From assembly GCA_031259505.1 (NCBI GenBank), contig JAIRLL010000261.1:1-5189 (forward strand): a stretch of DNA of 5,189 nt, written 5' to 3'. The translations under genes and the position numbers were made by a program. This document shows positions 5,131 to 5,189 of the stretch, one piece after another (within the stretch, counting starts at the first letter, position 1; each line of letters starts with the position of its first letter). The notes under the pieces were generated by a model. The model worked only from the letters and a program-made list of their open reading frames with translations. It had not been told where the DNA came from and made no database searches. The DNA is from Tannerella sp. GTDB taxonomy: Bacteria > Bacteroidota > Bacteroidia > Bacteroidales > Tannerellaceae.

Positions 5131-5189
5131 CTAAATCAATCCTCTCGTCCGGTCTTCAAAAGCCGACAAAGCAGCTTTCGCGCCTTCGC
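5131..5189 (-). CDS. Possible C-terminal end of a gene entering from the right edge
   Basis: On the minus strand a frame open from the window edge (first full codon at 5187-5185) encodes EGAKAALSAFEDRTRGLI and stops at TAG (5133-5131). The composition, an Ala-rich amphipathic helix with a charged tail, looks like a plausible protein C-terminus, and the layout would make it convergent with the barrel gene with the palindrome array between the two 3' ends. Eighteen codons are too few to assign a family, and other frames here are also short and open. It may be chance. Confidence 0.35.
   Translation of the reverse strand, partial: EGAKAALSAFEDRTRGLI

Overview
The window looks like chromosomal DNA of a Bacteroidota bacterium, probably order Bacteroidales. 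Three things point there. Start regions carry TAnnTTTG-type -7 boxes and mostly lack strong Shine-Dalgarno sites. Every complete gene encodes an exported protein whose signal peptide ends in A-Q/A-K. A FadL/OmpP1-type barrel sits just downstream of a Ser/Trp/Tyr-rich secreted protein, a pairing I recall from Bacteroides-type genomes. Genus cannot be fixed from the sequence.

Layout, left to right. (1) 1-351, minus strand: the first 117 codons of a secreted protein of unknown function that runs off the left edge. (2) 352-432: a short divergent promoter region with back-to-back -7 boxes. (3) 433-1344, plus: a secreted ThuA-like (class I glutamine-amidotransferase-fold) protein. (4) 1345-1612: non-coding, AT-rich, with a candidate promoter and an unusually clear purine-rich ribosome binding site for the next gene. 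(5) 1613-2887, plus: a 424-residue exported low-complexity protein with an acidic N-terminal part, a Trp/Tyr/Gly/His belt and a Ser/Thr/Arg tail without lysine. (6) 2888-3070: a linker with a GATT microsatellite and an 11-bp inverted repeat that may hold a promoter and/or terminator. (7) 3074-4705, plus: an outer-membrane barrel of the OmpP1/FadL/TodX family. (8) 4706-5130: no gene, but an array of imperfect palindromes built on CGTCATTGCGA and GAAGCAATCC. (9) 5131-5189, minus: a probable C-terminal end of a gene entering from the right edge.

The genes at 1613-2887 and 3074-4705 may work together at the cell envelope, but this is inferred from proximity and export signals only. The ThuA-like protein and its divergent neighbour could share control through the common promoter region. 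I see no CRISPR array, transposase, phage gene, defence system, rRNA or tRNA. The parts most worth a second look are the low-complexity secreted protein with its barrel partner, and the palindrome array, whose two 54-bp copies show a compensatory base-pair change in a central hairpin.
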